A stretch of DNA of 44,941 nt from positions 1 through 44,941 of the forward strand of contig DAORSV010000002.1 in the NCBI GenBank assembly GCA_035443705.1. The letters are read 5' to 3'. The notes below the pieces were generated by a model. It saw only the letters and a program-made list of their open reading frames with translations. It did no database searches and had not been told where the DNA came from. Position 1 is the first letter of the stretch. Every line of letters begins with the position of its first letter. The DNA comes from CADEGZ01 sp035443705 (lineage in GTDB: Bacteria > Pseudomonadota > Gammaproteobacteria > UBA6186 > Azoamicaceae). Shown here in pieces: positions 18,618 to 28,856 of the stretch. Both the position numbers and the translations under genes were made by a program.

Positions 18618-19121
18618 ATGGATGCTACCTCAACCAATATAGAACCCTACGAAGTCGCCCGTTTTTTAATAAACGGGCATTTTCGATTTCGTTCGCTACC
18701 AGAAGCAATGGCCTTAGCAGAATTTTTAGCTAAAGCTTGCCCTAACCCACCTGTGCACAGCGTCGGCATTAGCGAAATTTTAGTGAACGCTATTGAGCAT
18801 GGAAATTTAGGCATCACATCCGAAGAAAAATTACAATTACAAAAAGAAAACCGCTGGTTATCCGAAATCGAACGTCGCCTACAACTGACCGAGCATTGCA
18901 ATCAATACGTTAATGTAGAAGTTACACAATCCACCTCTGAAATACGACTGCATGTACAGGATGACGGTAAAGGCTTTAATTGGAAAGCCTTTAAAAAAAC
19001 ACATGCAAATAATGAATCTACGCAGGGCCGCGGCATCTTAATGGCTGAACGTTTAGCTTTTAAAAGCCTTGAGTATTCAGAAAAAGGAAATGCGGTTATT
19101 TGTATTATTTCGCTTCATTAG
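18618..19121 (+). CDS. RsbW-like anti-sigma regulatory ATPase (HATPase_c)
   Basis: A 167-residue protein with the GHKL ATP-binding fold of RsbW/SpoIIAB anti-sigma kinases. The N-box is SEILVNAIEHGN (about 53-64), the G1 box VQDDGKGF (about 113-120), and a G2-type GRGILMA near 137-143. There is no histidine-kinase dimerisation domain. Relatives phosphorylate STAS partners on Ser or sequester sigma factors. A STAS gene lies at 40621 and a lone receiver protein at 30426, but partnership is inference. It is 20 bases after the helicase gene, probably in one transcript. GAGGA is only about one base from ATG 18618, so the start is approximate. Its stop overlaps the convergent dehydrogenase stop by four bases. 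Confidence 0.88.
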   Translation: MDATSTNIEPYEVARFLINGHFRFRSLPEAMALAEFLAKACPNPPVHSVGISEILVNAIEHGNLGITSEEKLQLQKENRWLSEIERRLQLTEHCNQYVNVEVTQSTSEIRLHVQDDGKGFNWKAFKKTHANNESTQGRGILMAERLAFKSLEYSEKGNAVICIISLH

Positions 19122-22100
19122 TGGATATCTCCACCCTTCCGAATACTCGCCTGAGCTAAATCTAAAAGTTCTCTTAAGGCAACAGCAAACATCGTAAAAT
19201 CCGCATCCGGTGTATTCTTCAGTTCTGTTACAAAATATTCCCATCGCGACACTAAAATATGGTGTTTACCAAACCAAGTATCAATTAAATGCTCAGGTTC
19301 GTTTATCGTTTTTCCGTTATGCTGCATAATATTCATTGTTAATTTTCGTTGCTGAAGATCTAAATCATCTCTAAACGTTGCTCTGGCTAACGCCTCCCAA
19401 TAATTACTCACAGCCTGATTTTTAATTAATTCACGAAACCATCCCAATTGTAAGCGCGTACCCACCGCATAATAAATGGTTGCAACTTTTTCGACAGGAA
19501 ATTTATTGATTGTTGACGCTTCGACAATATCTAATGCAGAAAACATCGCACTCATACAGCCAATGCGAGAAGCTAAATCTTCTGGAACGTTAGCCTGAAC
19601 TAATTTTTCCATCATCATTTCCATCTCAGCGTCATACCCCGCCAAAAATTTCGGCATAGCCACACTGAGCTCTGCAACCTTGGGTGTAAAGTCACGAATA
19701 ATTTCGGCAATATCCATTTTTTCGCGCCGTCGATTTCGAAGAAACCAACGTGTTCCACGTCGAACCAATCGATTCACTTCATGCAACATTTTAAATTGTA
19801 TTTCTACTCCTGTGTTTGTTAAAGCATCGATACGATCATGTAATTCCTGAGCCTTAAATATTTGACGGGATATGGTATATGAACGAATAATGTCTGGCGG
19901 TTCCGAGCCTGTTTCATCAATCAAACGACTCACAAAACTCATCCCCATTTCATTAACCACTGCATTGCTGATCTGAGTTGCAATAATTTCACGTTTCAAA
20001 CGATGATTTTGCATATATTGTTTAAATCGCAATTGTAAGAGCAATGGGAAAGCAAGCTCTAACTCTCTTTGAAAATAGAGATCTTCCGGTAAATGAGAAG
20101 CTAAAAGCGCCTCTTTTAAAATCGTTTTAGAATATGCCATTAAAACTGCAATTTCTGGCCGTGTTAATCCTTGCTTTAATAATTTTCGATTGGCAATTTC
20201 TTCTTTATCCGGCAAACACTCTAAAGCTCTATCTAACTTACCCGTACGTTCCATTTCTTTTATAAGACGACCGTGCATTTCGAGATTATCAACTGCTTGT
20301 GAAAGTGCTACACTAATGGCTTTGGGTTGCAATCGATTGTTTTTTAAAACCAACTCTCCTACTTCCATTTGAACTTCTGCCAATATTTCATTCCTTTGTT
20401 TTTCGGTTAAATCACCCAAATCAACCATATGATTTAATAAAATTTTAATATTCACTTCATTATCAGAACAATTAACTCCACCGGAATTATCAATAGCATC
20501 TGTATTTAATCGTCCACTCAACTTAGCATATTCAATGCGCCCATATTGGGTAAATCCTAAATTTCCGCCTTCGCCAACCACACGTACTCGTAACTCTTCT
20601 CCATTAACACGTAGTAGATCATTTGCTCTGTCGCCTACTACCAGATGGGTTTCGGATTTTGCTTTTACATAAGTACCAATACCCCCATTCCATAATAAAT
20701 CCACTGGCGCTTTTAGAATAACGCGAATAAGCTCCGTCGGAATTATTTTTTCTTGAAAAAAATTAAGCGCTTTTTGGACCTCTGGTGAAAGCACGATAGA
20801 TTTCAGAAATCGCGAGTAAACACCCCCTCCCTTCGAAATAAGTTCAAGATTATAATCATTCCAAGTCGATCGGGGTAATTGAAAAAGCCTGAGTCTTTCT
20901 AAAAAAGAAGTTTCTGGATTTGGATTGGGATCTAAAAAAATATGTTCATGATTAAAAGCCGCGATCAATTTTATTTTTTCAGATAATAGCATGCCATTGC
21001 CAAATACATCTCCCGCCATATCACCAATACCAATGACCGTAAACGGCGTCCCAATATCTAATCCACTCTCATGAAAATGCCGTTTTACCGACTCCCACGC
21101 CCCTCTGGCAGTAATACCCATTTTTTTGTGATCATAACCTGTTATCCCCCCCGAAGCAAAAGCATCTCCTAACCAAAATCCATATTCTTTAGAAATCGTG
21201 TTGGCAATATCCGAAAACGTTGCTGTACCTTTATCGGCTGCCACAACCAAATAAGGATCATAATCATCAAAACAAATCGTATTCGGTGGATTAAAAATTT
21301 CATTACCTTTATAATTATCAGTGAGATCTAACAGTCCGCGGATCAGCGTCTCATAACAATAGATGACTTCTATCGTCATTTGTTCGCGGGTCCCTTCCGC
21401 GGGCATTTTCTTAACAAAAAATCCGCCTTTAGCACCCATTGGCACAATAACCGAATTTTTAACTTGCTGCGTTTTCATTAATCCTAAAATTTCTGTTCGA
21501 AAATCTTCACGTCTATCTGACCATCGAATGCCACCTCTCGCAACCTTTGCTACCCTTAGATGAATTGCCTCTACGCGAGGAGAATAAACAAAAATTTCAT
21601 ACAGTGGGATAGGCAAAGGAAGCTCTGGGATTTTTTTGGATTGCAATTTAAAAGAAAAATAGGGTTTTGAACTTCCACTCTTAGGATTACGCATGTCTAT
21701 TTGATAGTAATTCGTTCTAACCGTTGCCAAAATAACATCCATATAGCGACGTAATATACGGTCTTCATTTAAATTACTGACATTATCCAAAGCCTTTTCA
21801 ATACGTTCCTTTTGCACGAGTTGTTGTGATTCCGTCGTATCTTCAATGTACTTCTCCGGATCAAATCTAAATTTAAAAAGTGCTATCAGCATTGCAGAAA
21901 TTTGGGGATTAGCAGTTAGCGTATCCTCAACATGATCCTGACTAAATGTAAACCCAGCCTGCCACAGATATTTAGCATATGCACGTAAAACCATAATCTC
22001 ACGCCAGCTTAACTTTGCCCCTAACACTAAATGATTAAAACCATCATTTTCTGAAAAACCACTCCAAATGGCATCAAATGCTTCTTGAAAAAAATGCTTT

Positions 22101-23995
22101 ATCTCATCAATATCAAAATATTCGCCTTTTTTATAGATCATACGATAATCATTAATCCAGATAGTTCCTGTGCCATTTTTAGGATTTATCTCATACGGCC
22201 GCTCACTAATGATGCGTAACCCCATATTTTCTAAAATTGGCACAACATCTGATAACGGAATAGTTGCTCCACTTCTAAAAAGTTTAAAACGAATAATTTC
22301 TTCTGCCTCTTCTAAGGGTCGATATAAACTCATCGCTAATGGATGTTCATTTGAAAGGGTTTCAAAATATTCGACATCAACAACCGCCACCCTTGCATGA
22401 AAAGTTTCTTGATAACCCGCTGGAAAAGCATTTTGATAGCGCTTTAATAAATCATTACCACGTTCTTCCCCATAATGTTCTTCTAATGCATCTCTCAAAT
22501 CATCTTGCCAGGTACGACCGGCTTCCACCAACTTATCTTCCAAGTATTTTTGATTATAAAAAATTTCTTTTTTGGGTTCCACTCGAACGACAAAACTGAT
22601 TCGAGCAAGCGAAGAGTCAGAAAAGCGTGTTGAAAATTCTACATCTATTCCATTAAAGCCCTGAAGTAAAATCTCTTTCATTTTTTCACCCAAGGCCGAT
22701 GTAAATTTATCGCGAGGCACAAATACCAAACAAGAAACAAAACTTCCAAATGCATCTTTTCGAACAAACAATCGAATACGTTGACGTTCTTGTAAATGCA
22801 AAATCCCAGTCGACAACTCTAAAATTTCTTGTTCACTGGCTTGAAAAAGCTCATCTCTGGGTAAAGTTTCTAAAATATTCAGCAAGGCGCGATCATCATG
22901 GCTTTTAGGAACAAAACCCGCCAAACTAAGAACATTATTCACTTTTCGCCGTAAATACGGTATTTGTTTAGGGCTACTATTATACGTAAACGCCGTATAG
23001 AGTCCTAAAAATCGTTGTTCTCCAACAACCTGTCCTTTGCTATTAAAGCGCTTTACCGAAATAAAATCAGTATAGGCAGGTCTATGGATTATTGAGCGTG
23101 TTTCAGTTTTTCCTAATATTAAAAATTGACTTGATAAAACTAATTTTATAGCCTCTTCCGGAAAATCTGCTAATGATCGATGTGTTGCGGAATATTTTTT
23201 GAACTTTGCTATTCCCAATTCAGAACCGGAAACCACTTCGCAAGTTGCCGATTTTAAGTCTTGCCCTTCAATTTTACATTCTACATAGCCTAAAAAAGTA
23301 AAATGATCATCTGCTAACCATTTTAAAAAAGCTAAGGATTCCTCGGCATCTGCTGTGTCGATAGACATAGGCGTTCTTTCAAATTCCGAGACAAGTTCGA
23401 GTGCTTTATCTCGCATTTTGGGCCAATCCGCTACGACTGTTCGCACATCCATTAAGACTTGTTTTAATTCTTCCTCAATATTCTGTAAAATACTGAGATC
23501 ACTTTGTCTGTCAATCTCGATATAGATAGCCGCTTCCGAAATATAGTTGTCATCAACCGTACCTCTTTCTAAAACGCTTTGTATTTTACCTTCTACATCA
23601 CGACTTAATTTAAGATTACCCATATGAATAAGCAAGTGAATATTCAAATTCAAGCGATTCAAGGCAATCATTACTGAATCCACTAAAAACGGCATGTCAT
23701 CAAAAGCAATTTCAATAATGGTATGGATCGACTGCCAACCATCTTTTTCTACTTGTGGGTTAAAGGCGCGTACTTTGGCCTGACCGGGTTGACGTTGATA
23801 TAAATAATGCCAATGTGACACGACGGCCCCATACAAATCTAAAATACTTCGTGTGCTTAGATCTTCTGCTGAAACACTCAGATAATATTGTCGTATGAAA
23901 TTTTTAACCAGCGGCGCTTCATCATGTGGTAATTGACGGGCAACGTAACCTACTAACCGCTCAATAACCTCTCCTCGACTGTCTTCAAACGACAT
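19118..23995 (-). CDS. NAD-specific glutamate dehydrogenase, 180-kDa class
   Basis: About 1625 residues, the size of the large bacterial NAD-GDH family (Bac_GDH). A long N-terminal regulatory region with ACT-like segments covers roughly the first 700 residues. The catalytic region includes GGIRWSDRREDFRTEILG and VIVPMGAKGGFFVKK, and a Rossmann part with RVVGEGGNLGFTQYGR and NSGGVNCSDNE. It deaminates glutamate to 2-oxoglutarate, feeding amino-acid carbon into the TCA cycle. The start is ambiguous among GTG 24004, ATG 24001 and ATG 23995; AAGGG sits at a workable distance from the last. The gene stands alone. Confidence 0.95.
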   Translation of the reverse strand: MSFEDSRGEVIERLVGYVARQLPHDEAPLVKNFIRQYYLSVSAEDLSTRSILDLYGAVVSHWHYLYQRQPGQAKVRAFNPQVEKDGWQSIHTIIEIAFDDMPFLVDSVMIALNRLNLNIHLLIHMGNLKLSRDVEGKIQSVLERGTVDDNYISEAAIYIEIDRQSDLSILQNIEEELKQVLMDVRTVVADWPKMRDKALELVSEFERTPMSIDTADAEESLAFLKWLADDHFTFLGYVECKIEGQDLKSATCEVVSGSELGIAKFKKYSATHRSLADFPEEAIKLVLSSQFLILGKTETRSIIHRPAYTDFISVKRFNSKGQVVGEQRFLGLYTAFTYNSSPKQIPYLRRKVNNVLSLAGFVPKSHDDRALLNILETLPRDELFQASEQEILELSTGILHLQERQRIRLFVRKDAFGSFVSCLVFVPRDKFTSALGEKMKEILLQGFNGIDVEFSTRFSDSSLARISFVVRVEPKKEIFYNQKYLEDKLVEAGRTWQDDLRDALEEHYGEERGNDLLKRYQNAFPAGYQETFHARVAVVDVEYFETLSNEHPLAMSLYRPLEEAEEIIRFKLFRSGATIPLSDVVPILENMGLRIISERPYEINPKNGTGTIWINDYRMIYKKGEYFDIDEIKHFFQEAFDAIWSGFSENDGFNHLVLGAKLSWREIMVLRAYAKYLWQAGFTFSQDHVEDTLTANPQISAMLIALFKFRFDPEKYIEDTTESQQLVQKERIEKALDNVSNLNEDRILRRYMDVILATVRTNYYQIDMRNPKSGSSKPYFSFKLQSKKIPELPLPIPLYEIFVYSPRVEAIHLRVAKVARGGIRWSDRREDFRTEILGLMKTQQVKNSVIVPMGAKGGFFVKKMPAEGTREQMTIEVIYCYETLIRGLLDLTDNYKGNEIFNPPNTICFDDYDPYLVVAADKGTATFSDIANTISKEYGFWLGDAFASGGITGYDHKKMGITARGAWESVKRHFHESGLDIGTPFTVIGIGDMAGDVFGNGMLLSEKIKLIAAFNHEHIFLDPNPNPETSFLERLRLFQLPRSTWNDYNLELISKGGGVYSRFLKSIVLSPEVQKALNFFQEKIIPTELIRVILKAPVDLLWNGGIGTYVKAKSETHLVVGDRANDLLRVNGEELRVRVVGEGGNLGFTQYGRIEYAKLSGRLNTDAIDNSGGVNCSDNEVNIKILLNHMVDLGDLTEKQRNEILAEVQMEVGELVLKNNRLQPKAISVALSQAVDNLEMHGRLIKEMERTGKLDRALECLPDKEEIANRKLLKQGLTRPEIAVLMAYSKTILKEALLASHLPEDLYFQRELELAFPLLLQLRFKQYMQNHRLKREIIATQISNAVVNEMGMSFVSRLIDETGSEPPDIIRSYTISRQIFKAQELHDRIDALTNTGVEIQFKMLHEVNRLVRRGTRWFLRNRRREKMDIAEIIRDFTPKVAELSVAMPKFLAGYDAEMEMMMEKLVQANVPEDLASRIGCMSAMFSALDIVEASTINKFPVEKVATIYYAVGTRLQLGWFRELIKNQAVSNYWEALARATFRDDLDLQQRKLTMNIMQHNGKTINEPEHLIDTWFGKHHILVSRWEYFVTELKNTPDADFTMFAVALRELLDLAQASIRKGGDIH

Positions 23996-24128
23996 AAACA
24001 TCACCCTTCACTATTTTGATTAAGTCACTATTTAAATATAGCCATAATCAGAAATAATAAACAAAGAATAGCAAAGAGCTGTTTGAGCTTATGTCTATAT
24101 TTCAGGTGTTGCGTTGTGATTGTCTTTC

Positions 24129-24536
24129 TTATAAGGGCAATTCAAGAAAATGCAGTAGTTTTGCCTTAAAGGTACACTGCTTTAACAAAAGTGTTTTTGT
24201 TTTCAAAAAATTGAGCTTAACAGCCATGTGTAGCGCAAAATTCTTATCCGTCTTGGCGAGTAATATGGGCAATAATGAATCATGGTTCTCTTCTATGGCA
24301 TAACTTAAAGGCGTATGTCCACAGAACCTAAAAAAACTGATATCGGAAATAACAGGCAGTCCCAATAAAAATATAACCACTGATTGATCGTCATATTTTA
24401 TAGCGCAATAAAGGAGTTCAGCATGCCTCAAAGCACCTTCAATGGGCTCTAAAAAAGATTCTTTATGCGTTTTCAACAATGATAATGCTACAGCTGTATC
24501 TGCAGCAGCAATAGCACACAAAATTTCTCTGAACAC
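24129..24536 (-). CDS. Small ankyrin-repeat protein
   Basis: A 135-residue protein with ankyrin-like helices: CGHTPLSYAIEENHDSL (about 72-88) followed by NFALHMAVKLNFLKTKTLLL (about 98-117), and weaker repeats before them (LLYCAIKYDDQSVVIFLL). Ankyrin repeats bind proteins; in intracellular gammaproteobacteria many such proteins are secreted effectors, but no secretion signal is evident here. The start is a GTG two bases after the zipA stop with no clear ribosome binding site, so translation would depend on coupling, and the gene may be a decaying remnant. ligA usually occupies this place after zipA. Confidence 0.65.
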   Translation of the reverse strand: MFREILCAIAAADTAVALSLLKTHKESFLEPIEGALRHAELLYCAIKYDDQSVVIFLLGLPVISDISFFRFCGHTPLSYAIEENHDSLLPILLAKTDKNFALHMAVKLNFLKTKTLLLKQCTFKAKLLHFLELPL

Positions 24537-24538
24537 GG

Positions 24539-25192
24539 TTAAGACGTTGCCATTTTTTGCAATTCTTCCGGCTGCATACGAATACCTGCGCGATAACTTT
24601 CAATAATTTGTGAAGTCAGTACTCTATGTCTATCGTCTTTTAATTCGCCCTCTAAACGTATGGCAAGCTGCTTTGCTGTTCTTAACATCAATTCGAAAGC
24701 ATAGACAGAATGGTTAGGCGTGCTTGTTATAAAAAACAAAGTGATCCCAGGGGTTTCCAGCGTATCCATTGTCGACAACTCGAAAAAACCCGGTTCTACA
24801 GATGAAACAACACTAAATAATTGCGCACCTGTGCCATCCATATTATCAAATCGATGGAAAATCTGCCTATCACCATAGAATAAGTGCGCATCAGCAAATG
24901 CACTTTTCAATTTCTTACCTGTAAAAATAGCAGGCTTTCGAGCCATAATATTGAGAGTAACGATTTCTTCTGGGTACTGGATATTAAGTGTGGGTTCTTT
25001 TTTTTCAGGTTTGACGATTAATCGCACATCATCAAAAGAAGACACGCAATCAGAATCTTTATTCGAAGGTTCAATAACGACAGTTTCTTCCAAACGCTTT
25101 TTTAAACGCCCTCTTCTAGAATAATCCCATACGATACCAACGACAATGACCGCACCTAAAAATAACAATATGAATCTTAAAGCCATTTCCAT
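24539..25192 (-). CDS. zipA: Cell division protein ZipA
   Basis: A 217-residue protein with an N-terminal membrane anchor (about 5-24) followed by RRGRLKKR, a short charged linker, and a C-terminal ZipA domain (about 85-210) with segments such as SVEPGFFELSTMDTLETPG. ZipA tethers FtsZ to the membrane and bundles protofilaments during division. The linker is short compared with E. coli (328 residues in total). GGAG lies eight bases before ATG 25192. It follows smc by 17 bases, the usual gammaproteobacterial order. Confidence 0.9.
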   Translation of the reverse strand: MEMALRFILLFLGAVIVVGIVWDYSRRGRLKKRLEETVVIEPSNKDSDCVSSFDDVRLIVKPEKKEPTLNIQYPEEIVTLNIMARKPAIFTGKKLKSAFADAHLFYGDRQIFHRFDNMDGTGAQLFSVVSSVEPGFFELSTMDTLETPGITLFFITSTPNHSVYAFELMLRTAKQLAIRLEGELKDDRHRVLTSQIIESYRAGIRMQPEELQKMATS

Positions 25193-25209
25193 TTTTAACG
25201 CTCCAATAT

Positions 25210-28200
25210 CTAACCTACGAGTGCCACTGCTTCCTCAACGTCTACAGAGACTAATCGAGAAACACCAGGCTCTTTCATTGTAACACCGACTAAATGATGC
25301 GCAATTTCCATCGCCAATTTGTTATGTGTTACAAATATAAATTGTACCGTTTCAGATAATTTTTTGACTAAATCGCAGAATCGACCAACATTGGCATCAT
25401 CCAACGGCGCATCAACCTCATCCAATAGGCAAAAAGGCGCAGGATTTAATTGAAATATCGCAAAAACCAATGCAACAGCCGTTAGCGCTTTTTCACCGCC
25501 CGACAATAAGTGAATAGAACTATTTCGTTTGCCAGGTGGCCTTGCCATTACGGTTACACCTGCTTCCAATATATCTTCACCCATTAATTCCAGATTGGCT
25601 TGTCCTCCCCCAAATAAAATCGGAAATAAAATTTTGAACTGTGTATTCACCTTATCGAATGTTTCTTTAAAGCGTTCACGCGTTTCTTTATCGATTTTAC
25701 GAATGGCATCTTCTAACGTTTCTAAGGCTTCGGTAAGATCCTTATTTTGCGAATCCAAATACAGTTTACGTTCAGATTCGCTTTGATATTCTTCTATCGC
25801 AGCCATATTAATCGCACCTAAACGCTCGATACGTTTAGCGACTTGTTCTAAGGACTCTGCCCAAACGGATTCTGTTGCCTCCATTGGCACCGTTTGTAAT
25901 ATTTCTGTAATATTAGCGGCTGCACCAAACTGCTCTTGAATCGTTTGACAACGCACTTCAATCGCTTGCCAATCCATTTTTACCTGTTCCAATTCAGATC
26001 GAAATCTTTGAGTTTCTGTTTCTAATACATTTCTTTGTTTCTCAAGCGATCGGCCTTCCTCTTCGAGCGCATCTAATGCAGTACGCGACTGATTCACCAA
26101 GTCTTCAGCAACAACGTGTTTTTCCAATAATTCGTCTAAACGCATTCGATCCAACATTTTTGGCTCGTTTAATGCTTGCAATTGTGCTTGCAAAGCGATT
26201 TTTCGTTCTTCTATAACCCGTTGTTGTTGCTCTAAACGCTGTAACCCTTCTGTAATGGCTTTTATTTGTGTCACAACCGTTTGTTCTTTTAACGCAAGTG
26301 CGTGCGCTTTTTCTTTGGCTTCACTGGCATTTTGATTCGCACTTCGAACAACATCGCGTAAATTATCGCGCTCCGCCTGCAGTAAAACGCGTTTTTTAGT
26401 AAAGCCTTCCATCGCATCCAATGCCGTTTGCAAATGCAGTCGCGATAGTGCTGTTTCTTCTTCTGCCAAATCCAGTTTTTGTCTTTGATCTGCACTGTCA
26501 CTTAATAGGCGCGCCATTCGAGTTCTTTGATGATCTAAACGCGCACGATCGGTACTTATTTTAGAAGCCAATTCATTTAATATTCTGGCTTCTGCTTGCT
26601 GTGCCTGATGACATTCTTCTCGCTTTTGTTCTAAATGCGCTATCTCTTCACGGGATGCCGCAAGTGCTACTTCAATATCGGTAATTTCAGAACGATGCAT
26701 TTCGATTAACGCTGTCAGCGCTTTTAGTTCTGCTTCGCGCGCCAAAACACCTGAATGTCCATCATTACCGCGAAACACTTTTAACCAATTAGAGCCTAAC
26801 CAAATTCCCTCTCGCGTCACAACCGATTCACCCGCTTTTAAACTTTTCTGTTTGTTTAAAGCGTCTGATAATTCGTCTGTAACATAGATCCCTGCAAACA
26901 AAGCATCCATGGAATAGTCTGTTTTTACCTTGCTGGCAAGGCTGTCTGAGCGATTACCGCAGTCTGCCCCTACAATCTGTCCGTTATCCGCCCCAATAAA
27001 CGCTAAATTGCCCGATTGAAGTTCACCTACAAATGCTGCAATAGCCGGAATTCCCGGAACACACAGCGCTTCCAGCGCGGATCCTAAGACCGTTTCTACA
27101 GCCCGTTCATAGCCCGGTTCTACAGTAAGCACTTGACCTAAACGCTCGACTTCTAATAAGTCATGGGATTTCAGCCACCCTTGCACAACATCATTGGTTT
27201 TTCCAAGCGCAGCTTGTTGCAAAGCTTCCAGGGATGCCAAACGTCCCAAACAGGTCTGCAACTGGCCACGCAAAGCATCTAATCGTTGATTTTTGCTGGC
27301 TAGCGCATCTCGCGCTTCGATTAAGGCGGCAGAAATAACACTCAAGGTACTTGCACTATTGGTTGTCGATGTTTTCTCTAATCGCTCTTCTTCTAGCGCT
27401 GCTATATTCTGCTCCAAACGCGCCACATCAATATCTGCATACTCACGCTGTAGACGATCAAGTTGCGCTTTCGCATCGCGACTTTGTTTTTCTAATTGTT
27501 CGATGCGTGCTTTTTCGACTTCTGCCATGCGTTGTGGGCTTTCTGCTGCTTGTTGAAAAGTTTCAAAGCTTTGATTCCAATTTCGCATGGCTTCATCAGC
27601 TTCAATTTGTATGCGGATCGATTTTTCCAAGAAATCCTTAGCAGAGACCAAATCCGGCTCTAAATTTGCGAACTCCGATTTTAAAGTAGATAAGCGATCT
27701 TCATCCACTCTTTGTTGTTCACCTATTTTTTGATAGCTTTGTTCGGTTTGTGAAAAATCGCTTTCTAGTGTGGCTTCGCGTTCACGATGATATTGCAAAG
27801 CTTGCTCAATACGTGCAATTTGCGTGCCTAGATCGTAGTATTCTGCCTGCTCAATTTTCCAGCTATCCATTTTTTCAGTATGGAGGATGCGCTGTTTTTC
27901 AAGCGCCAAATCAAGGCTTGTACGCATCGCTAATTTTTCTTCCAACCCGATTGAAAGATTTCGGATTTCAGTCGCACGTTCTTGTAATTTCAGATTGTAA
28001 ACTTGCCACCGCAATGCCGCTAATTCTGCTTCTAGCCGATCGTGTTCAATTTTGTATTCTTTATAACGCACAGCAGATTCGGATTGTCGTTTTAAACGTT
28101 CTAATTGTTTTTCAAGTTCTTGACGTAAATCACTTAACCTTTCTAAATTTTCTCGCGTATGCCGCATTCTGATTTCGGTCTCGTGACGACGCTTGCGATA

Positions 28201-28716
28201 AAGCGAAATACCCGCCGCTTCTTCAAAAAAGGCTCTGAGTTCTTCAGGACGCGCCTCAATTACCCGAGATATCATCCCCTGCTCTATAATGGCATAGCTT
28301 CGAGGTCCAAGTCCTGTTCCTAAAAAAACGTCCGTAATATCTTTTCGTCTACAGCGAGTCCCATTTAAAAAGTAAGCCGACTGGCCATCTCGTGTTCCCT
28401 GTCGTTTGATTGAAATTTCGCTAAATCGCGCATATTCCCCCCCAAGACTACCATCTGAATTGTCAAAAACAAGCTCGATAGTGGCCTGCCCAATCGGTTT
28501 ACGCGTCGAAGAGCCATTAAATATCACATCACTCATGGACTCGCCACGCAGATTTTTCGCGGAACTCTCGCCCATTACCCAACGAATAGCGTCAATAATG
28601 TTGGATTTGCCACAACCATTGGGTCCAACCACCGCGACCAAAGGGCTACGCAATTCTAAAACTGTCGGATCGACAAACGATTTGAAACCCGCAAGTTTAA
28701 TTTTGTCCAACCGCAT
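25210..28716 (-). CDS. smc: Chromosome segregation protein SMC
   Basis: A 1168-residue SMC ATPase. Walker A is GPNGCGKS (31-38) in the N-terminal head, then coiled coil, a hinge near 510-650 (LEALCVPGIPAIAAFVGELQ region), the return coiled coil, and a C-terminal head with the LLSGGEKAL signature and CLLDEVDAPLDD Walker B. SMC dimers organise and help segregate the chromosome with ScpA/ScpB; gammaproteobacteria with smc often lack MukB. The frame opens at 28782, but MRLDKIKLAGFKSF at ATG 28716 is the family N-terminus. Confidence 0.97.
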   Translation of the reverse strand: MRLDKIKLAGFKSFVDPTVLELRSPLVAVVGPNGCGKSNIIDAIRWVMGESSAKNLRGESMSDVIFNGSSTRKPIGQATIELVFDNSDGSLGGEYARFSEISIKRQGTRDGQSAYFLNGTRCRRKDITDVFLGTGLGPRSYAIIEQGMISRVIEARPEELRAFFEEAAGISLYRKRRHETEIRMRHTRENLERLSDLRQELEKQLERLKRQSESAVRYKEYKIEHDRLEAELAALRWQVYNLKLQERATEIRNLSIGLEEKLAMRTSLDLALEKQRILHTEKMDSWKIEQAEYYDLGTQIARIEQALQYHREREATLESDFSQTEQSYQKIGEQQRVDEDRLSTLKSEFANLEPDLVSAKDFLEKSIRIQIEADEAMRNWNQSFETFQQAAESPQRMAEVEKARIEQLEKQSRDAKAQLDRLQREYADIDVARLEQNIAALEEERLEKTSTTNSASTLSVISAALIEARDALASKNQRLDALRGQLQTCLGRLASLEALQQAALGKTNDVVQGWLKSHDLLEVERLGQVLTVEPGYERAVETVLGSALEALCVPGIPAIAAFVGELQSGNLAFIGADNGQIVGADCGNRSDSLASKVKTDYSMDALFAGIYVTDELSDALNKQKSLKAGESVVTREGIWLGSNWLKVFRGNDGHSGVLAREAELKALTALIEMHRSEITDIEVALAASREEIAHLEQKREECHQAQQAEARILNELASKISTDRARLDHQRTRMARLLSDSADQRQKLDLAEEETALSRLHLQTALDAMEGFTKKRVLLQAERDNLRDVVRSANQNASEAKEKAHALALKEQTVVTQIKAITEGLQRLEQQQRVIEERKIALQAQLQALNEPKMLDRMRLDELLEKHVVAEDLVNQSRTALDALEEEGRSLEKQRNVLETETQRFRSELEQVKMDWQAIEVRCQTIQEQFGAAANITEILQTVPMEATESVWAESLEQVAKRIERLGAINMAAIEEYQSESERKLYLDSQNKDLTEALETLEDAIRKIDKETRERFKETFDKVNTQFKILFPILFGGGQANLELMGEDILEAGVTVMARPPGKRNSSIHLLSGGEKALTAVALVFAIFQLNPAPFCLLDEVDAPLDDANVGRFCDLVKKLSETVQFIFVTHNKLAMEIAHHLVGVTMKEPGVSRLVSVDVEEAVALVG

Positions 28717-28856
28717 GATAATCAGGCCTACTCTCAATAATACTTGGCCTATAGGATACCGTAGAATTGTGCGACTTGCCATGGGGGGGGAATAGACAGC
28801 GAAGGATAGATCTGAGAAAATGGGAAATCAATAATCCCCTGAGGAGAAGAGGTGTA

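Noticed and set aside
24091..24303. Plus-strand open frame opposite the ankyrin gene
   Set aside because: It has no ribosome binding site or recognisable family and overlaps the better-supported ankyrin ORF on the other strand.
28783..28790. Run of eight G bases as a phase-variation tract for the anion transporter
   Set aside because: The best-supported GTG start (28857) lies downstream of the run, so slippage there would not change the reading frame.
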